64,000 nt of DNA from Pseudomonas asplenii (GTDB lineage: Bacteria; Pseudomonadota; Gammaproteobacteria; Pseudomonadales; Pseudomonadaceae): assembly GCF_900105475.1 (NCBI RefSeq), contig NZ_LT629777.1:3224001-3288000 (forward strand). Reading direction: 5' to 3'. Below the pieces are notes generated by a model. That model made no database searches, was not told the DNA's origin, and saw only the letters and a program-made list of their open reading frames with translations. Numbering within the stretch: the stretch's first letter is position 1; every line of letters starts with the position of its first letter. A program made the position numbers and the translations under genes. Below, one piece after another: positions 60,849-64,000 of the stretch.

Positions 60849-61625
60849 ATGTGTGAATTGTTGGGCATGAGCGCCAATGTGCCGACCGATATCGTTTTCA
60901 GCTTTACCGGGCTGATGCAGCGTGGCGGGCGCACCGGCCCGCATCGCGACGGTTGGGGCATCGGCTTCTACGAGGGACGCGGCCTGCGTCTGTTCCAGGA
61001 TCCCGCGGCGAGCTGCGACTCGGAAGTGGCGCAACTGGTGCAGCGTTACCCCATCAAGAGTGAAGTGGTGATCGGGCACATCCGCCAGGCCAATGTCGGC
61101 AAGGTCTGCCTGTCCAACACCCATCCGTTCGTCCGTGAACTGTGGGGCCGCAACTGGTGCTTCGCGCACAACGGCCAGTTGGCGGACTTTGAGCCCCGAA
61201 ACAGTTTCTATCGCCCGGTCGGTGACACCGACAGCGAAGCGGCTTTCTGCGACCTGCTCAACCGCGTCCGCGAGGCGTTTCCCGAGCCGGTCGAGGTGCA
61301 AGCGCTGCTACCGTCACTCGTTGCCGCGTGCGCCGAATACCGTGGCAAGGGTGTGTTCAATTGCCTGCTCAGCGACGGTGACTGGCTATTCTGCTACTGC
61401 TCGACCAAGCTGGCACAGATTACCCGTCGTGCTCCGTTTGGTCCGGCACGCCTGAAGGATGTCGACGTGATCGTCGACTTCCAGGCCGAGACCACACCCA
61501 ACGATGTGGTGACGGTGATTGCCACCGAACCCCTGACCGAAAACGAGACCTGGACCCGCTACGAACCGGGTCAATGGAGCCTGTGGCGACGCGGCGAATG
61601 CGTCAGCCAGGGCCGGACTGAATAA
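60849..61625 (+). CDS. yafJ: Class II glutamine amidotransferase (YafJ-like)
   Basis: 258 aa. N-terminal Cys2 (MCELLGMSA) is the nucleophile; GPHRDGWGIGFYEG, IGHIRQANVG and NTHPF, FAHNGQL form the Ntn-hydrolase active site. A stand-alone amidotransferase domain; the acceptor substrate is unknown. 12 bp before the DUF2937 gene. Confidence 0.93.
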   Translation: MCELLGMSANVPTDIVFSFTGLMQRGGRTGPHRDGWGIGFYEGRGLRLFQDPAASCDSEVAQLVQRYPIKSEVVIGHIRQANVGKVCLSNTHPFVRELWGRNWCFAHNGQLADFEPRNSFYRPVGDTDSEAAFCDLLNRVREAFPEPVEVQALLPSLVAACAEYRGKGVFNCLLSDGDWLFCYCSTKLAQITRRAPFGPARLKDVDVIVDFQAETTPNDVVTVIATEPLTENETWTRYEPGQWSLWRRGECVSQGRTE

Positions 61626-61637
61626 GGACACCCTGTC

Positions 61638-62171
61638 ATGTGGTTGAGTTACCTGCGGTTGATACTGTTTACCCTGGGGCTGCTGATTGGCGTTCAGGTA
61701 CCTGGCTTTCTCAGTGACTACACTAAACGCGTCGAAGCCCACCTGATCGAGGCGCAGACCAGCCTGCAGGGCTTCCAGAAGACTGCCGAACAGTTCTTCA
61801 ACGGCGACCTGCAGAAGCTGGTGGCACATTATCGTGCCAGTGACGACCCGGTGTTCCGTAGCGATGCCGACAGCCTTGGTAATCTGCTCACTCGCCAGCG
61901 TCTGCTCGACGATCAGTTCCAGGCGATGCAGGGCCCCTGGTACAAGCGTGCGTTGCAGGTGGCCTATGCCGCTGATCCGGCGATTCGCCAGGAAACCTTG
62001 CAGGGCTACAGTTACCAGGTGCTGCTCTCGCCCGAGGCGATCGGCTGGGCGATGGGCGGTGCGCTGCTGTTTTCCTTCATGATCGAAGGTTTCTTCCGGC
62101 TGGTGGACTGGGTTGTGCTGGGCGGCAAACGCCAGCGTGAGCGCCTGGCAAGGCGGGAGCGGGGCTGGTAA
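61638..62171 (+). CDS. DUF2937-family membrane protein
   Basis: 177 aa. Two membrane segments, near the N-terminus (LRLILFTLGLLIGVQVPGFL) and at about 133-153 (IGWAMGGALLFSFMIEGFF), with a helical periplasmic part between and a basic cytoplasmic tail. DUF2937; function unknown. Confidence 0.85.
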   Translation: MWLSYLRLILFTLGLLIGVQVPGFLSDYTKRVEAHLIEAQTSLQGFQKTAEQFFNGDLQKLVAHYRASDDPVFRSDADSLGNLLTRQRLLDDQFQAMQGPWYKRALQVAYAADPAIRQETLQGYSYQVLLSPEAIGWAMGGALLFSFMIEGFFRLVDWVVLGGKRQRERLARRERGW

Positions 62172-62196
62172 GACAGGTTTTTAAGGAGTAGCGACC

Positions 62197-62949
62197 ATGA
62201 GCCGCCTGTTACTCAATTGTGATATTGGTGAAAGCTACGGCAACTGGACCATGGGGCTGGATGCGCAGGTCATGCCTTTCATCGACTGCGCCAACGTCGC
62301 CTGCGGCTATCACGCCGGCGACCCGAGCATCATGCGCAAGACCGTCAGCCTGGCCCTGGCCAATGATGTGCGGATCGGCGCTCACCCCGCCTATCCGGAT
62401 CTGGTCGGCTTCGGTCGCCGCTCCATGGCCTGCACGCCCGAGGAAATCCAGGACCTGCTGCATTACCAGATCGGTGCACTGGACGGCATCTGCCGGGCGC
62501 AGGGCGCGCGGGTCAGCTATGTCAAACCCCATGGTGCGCTGTACAACGACATGATGGCTAACCCGCAGCAACTGCGCGCGGTGATTCAGGCGATCGCCGC
62601 CTACGATCATGAACTGCCGCTGATGTTGCTGGCGATGCGCGACAACCGCGCGGCCCAGGCGCTGGCCGACGAGTTCGGCGTGACCCTGTGGTTCGAAGCC
62701 TTTGCCGATCGCGCCTACGACCCTGAGGGGCGCCTGGTTTCCCGGCAGTTGCCGGGGGCGGTGCATCACGAGCCGCAGCGGATCATCGAGCAGGCCCTGA
62801 CCATCGCCCGTGGCGACAACCTGACCGCCAGCGACGGTACTGCTCTGCGCTTGCAGGCCGACACCCTGTGCGTACATGGCGACAACGCCAGTTCGGTCGA
62901 GGCCGTGCAGCGCATCCGTGAGGCCCTCGAACGGCAGGCGAACTCATGA
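62197..62949 (+). CDS. pxpA: 5-oxoprolinase subunit A
   Basis: 250 aa, LamB/YcsF family. [21 protein letters not shown] and [12 protein letters not shown] are the conserved metal and substrate motifs. With PxpB and PxpC it hydrolyses 5-oxoproline to glutamate using ATP. TAAGGAGT upstream; overlaps pxpB by ATGA. Confidence 0.96.
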   Translation: MSRLLLNCDIGESYGNWTMGLDAQVMPFIDCANVACGYHAGDPSIMRKTVSLALANDVRIGAHPAYPDLVGFGRRSMACTPEEIQDLLHYQIGALDGICRAQGARVSYVKPHGALYNDMMANPQQLRAVIQAIAAYDHELPLMLLAMRDNRAAQALADEFGVTLWFEAFADRAYDPEGRLVSRQLPGAVHHEPQRIIEQALTIARGDNLTASDGTALRLQADTLCVHGDNASSVEAVQRIREALERQANS

Positions 62950-63665
62950 GCCCAGCCATGAATACACCCCGTATCGAAGTGGTGGCGATCGATTGTTTGA
63001 TGGTGCGTCTGTTCGAAGTGATCGCCGAAGCCAACATGCCGTGGATGCTCGCCGCCAGCGAGCGTCTGCGCGCTGGCTTTGCCGACCGGCTGATCGACCT
63101 GGTGCCGTCCTATACGACCTTGATGATTCACTACGACCTGACGCAACTGAGCCCGGCTCAAGCGCGGGAGCTGATCGCCGAGGCCCTGGCCGATCTGCAG
63201 CCGAATGCCACGACCAGCGGACAGTGCCATGTCTTGCCGGTGTGGTACGACCTGAGCGTCGGTCCGGAACTGCGCTTGCTCTCGCAACGCAGCGGTTGGT
63301 CTGTGAGCGAGGTCATTCGTCATCACAGCGAGCGCGAGTACCAGGTGTTCGCCCTCGGTTTTGCGCCGGGCTTCGCCTTTATGGGGCTGGTTGAGGAACC
63401 ACTGGCGGCGCCACGGCTCGATACTCCGCGCAAGCAGGTCGCGGCGGGGAGCGTCGGTATTGCCGAGCGCCAGACGGCAGCCTACCCGGTCGCGTCGCCG
63501 GGCGGCTGGAACCTGATCGGCCGGACCCCGAGCAAGTTGTTCGACCGCGAGCGTGATGGCTACAGTCTGATGCAACCGGGCGATACGGTGCGTTTTACGG
63601 CGGTCGAGCATGCCGAGTTCATCCGGTTGGGCGGCGATGATACGCCGCTGGAGGTCCTGGCATGA
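62946..63665 (+). CDS. pxpB: 5-oxoprolinase subunit B
   Basis: 239 aa, KipI-like. [58 protein letters not shown] and the MQPGDTVRF end are typical. The start overlaps pxpA and the stop overlaps pxpC. Confidence 0.96.
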   Translation: MSPAMNTPRIEVVAIDCLMVRLFEVIAEANMPWMLAASERLRAGFADRLIDLVPSYTTLMIHYDLTQLSPAQARELIAEALADLQPNATTSGQCHVLPVWYDLSVGPELRLLSQRSGWSVSEVIRHHSEREYQVFALGFAPGFAFMGLVEEPLAAPRLDTPRKQVAAGSVGIAERQTAAYPVASPGGWNLIGRTPSKLFDRERDGYSLMQPGDTVRFTAVEHAEFIRLGGDDTPLEVLA

Positions 63666-64000
63666 GTCATCTGTCGATCGAGGCCAGCACGCGGCTGTGC
63701 CTGTTACAGGACCGGGGACGGTTTGGCGTCCGTCATCTGGGCGTGACCCAGGGCGGGGCGTTGGACTGGGTGTCGATGTTCTGGGCCAACCGTCTGTTGG
63801 GCAACGCGCTGGATGCGCCGGTGGTGGAGATCGCCCTGGGTGGCTTCGCCGTGGTGGCGCAGGAAAGCTGCTGCCTGGCCCTGGCCGGAGCCGATCTCGG
63901 TGCCCAGGTGGAGGGGCAGGCGCTGGCGCCCTGGCGCAGTTTTATCCTTGAAGCCGGGCAGCGGTTGCAATTTACCCAGCCGTTGCTGGGCGCGCGGGCC
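63662..64000 (+). CDS. pxpC: 5-oxoprolinase subunit C (3' end outside window)
   Basis: ATG at 63662 overlaps the pxpB stop (ATGA). The visible 113 residues match the KipA N-terminus: LLQDRGRFGVRHLGVTQGGALD, then EIALGGFAVVAQE. The gene continues past 64000. Confidence 0.95.
   Translation, partial: MSHLSIEASTRLCLLQDRGRFGVRHLGVTQGGALDWVSMFWANRLLGNALDAPVVEIALGGFAVVAQESCCLALAGADLGAQVEGQALAPWRSFILEAGQRLQFTQPLLGARA

Noticed and set aside
1..64000. CRISPR array, rRNA operon or IS element
   Set aside because: No regularly spaced direct repeats, rRNA sequence or transposase reading frame seen.

Overview
The window reads as a fluorescens-lineage Pseudomonas chromosome. Evidence: GC-rich coding sequence, Pseudomonas-type REP hairpins, the core block dapA-bamC-MBL hydrolase-purC-tRNA-Ser, and close matches to Pseudomonas proteins throughout. 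AT-rich islands of different composition interrupt the core.

Layout. 1-7.7 kb: the 3' part of a CdiA-type two-partner-secretion toxin (haemagglutinin repeats, pretoxin domain, Hint domain, C-terminal toxin), its immunity gene, then two silent toxin/immunity cassettes. All three toxin segments begin at the same in-frame 11-bp sequence. 7.8-19.1 kb: an inner-membrane protein and a complete minus-strand type II secretion operon (gspE-F-G-H-I-J-K-L-M-C-D). A small secreted protein is divergent to it, across a region carrying two identical 18-bp palindromes in mirror arrangement. 19.3-29.6 kb: core metabolism and envelope genes (coaA, nadA, a BepA-like protease, a TusA-like protein, an AI-2E family permease, bcp, gcvR, dapA, bamC, an MBL hydrolase, purC, tRNA-Ser(CGA)). 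29.6-32.6 kb: a small accessory region with higBA, a degenerate copy of the tRNA 3' end plus terminator, an unknown gene with a coupled mini-ORF, and an antitoxin-like HTH gene inside a partly deleted tandem repeat.

32.6-38.3 kb: a probable operon of a radical SAM enzyme, a GNAT acetyltransferase, a sulfotransferase and a Gly-rich autotransporter. This looks like a surface protein encoded with its own modifying enzymes. 38.4-49.3 kb: a LysR regulator, a tail-collar protein, and an 852-aa winged-helix/NTPase/TPR regulator divergent to six genes: two related small beta-rich proteins, a papain-like cysteine protease, an unknown, a 949-aa protein of an uncharacterised family, and a lambda-R-like endolysin. 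None of the six has a signal peptide, so lysis-dependent release of a toxin or protease payload is the natural hypothesis. This cluster, the 32.6-38.3 kb operon and the CdiA cassette array are the best candidates for under-described biology.

49.5-64 kb: housekeeping genes (methyltransferase, rnd, ycgL, 2-hydroxyacid dehydrogenase, nitroreductase, YcgN family, a degenerate M61-like protein, a SpoU-type methyltransferase, HNH protein, cyclic-nucleotide-binding protein, S9 oligopeptidase, YafJ-type amidotransferase, DUF2937) ending in the 5-oxoprolinase operon pxpABC, which the window edge cuts. All family assignments come from reading motifs; no database search was run.
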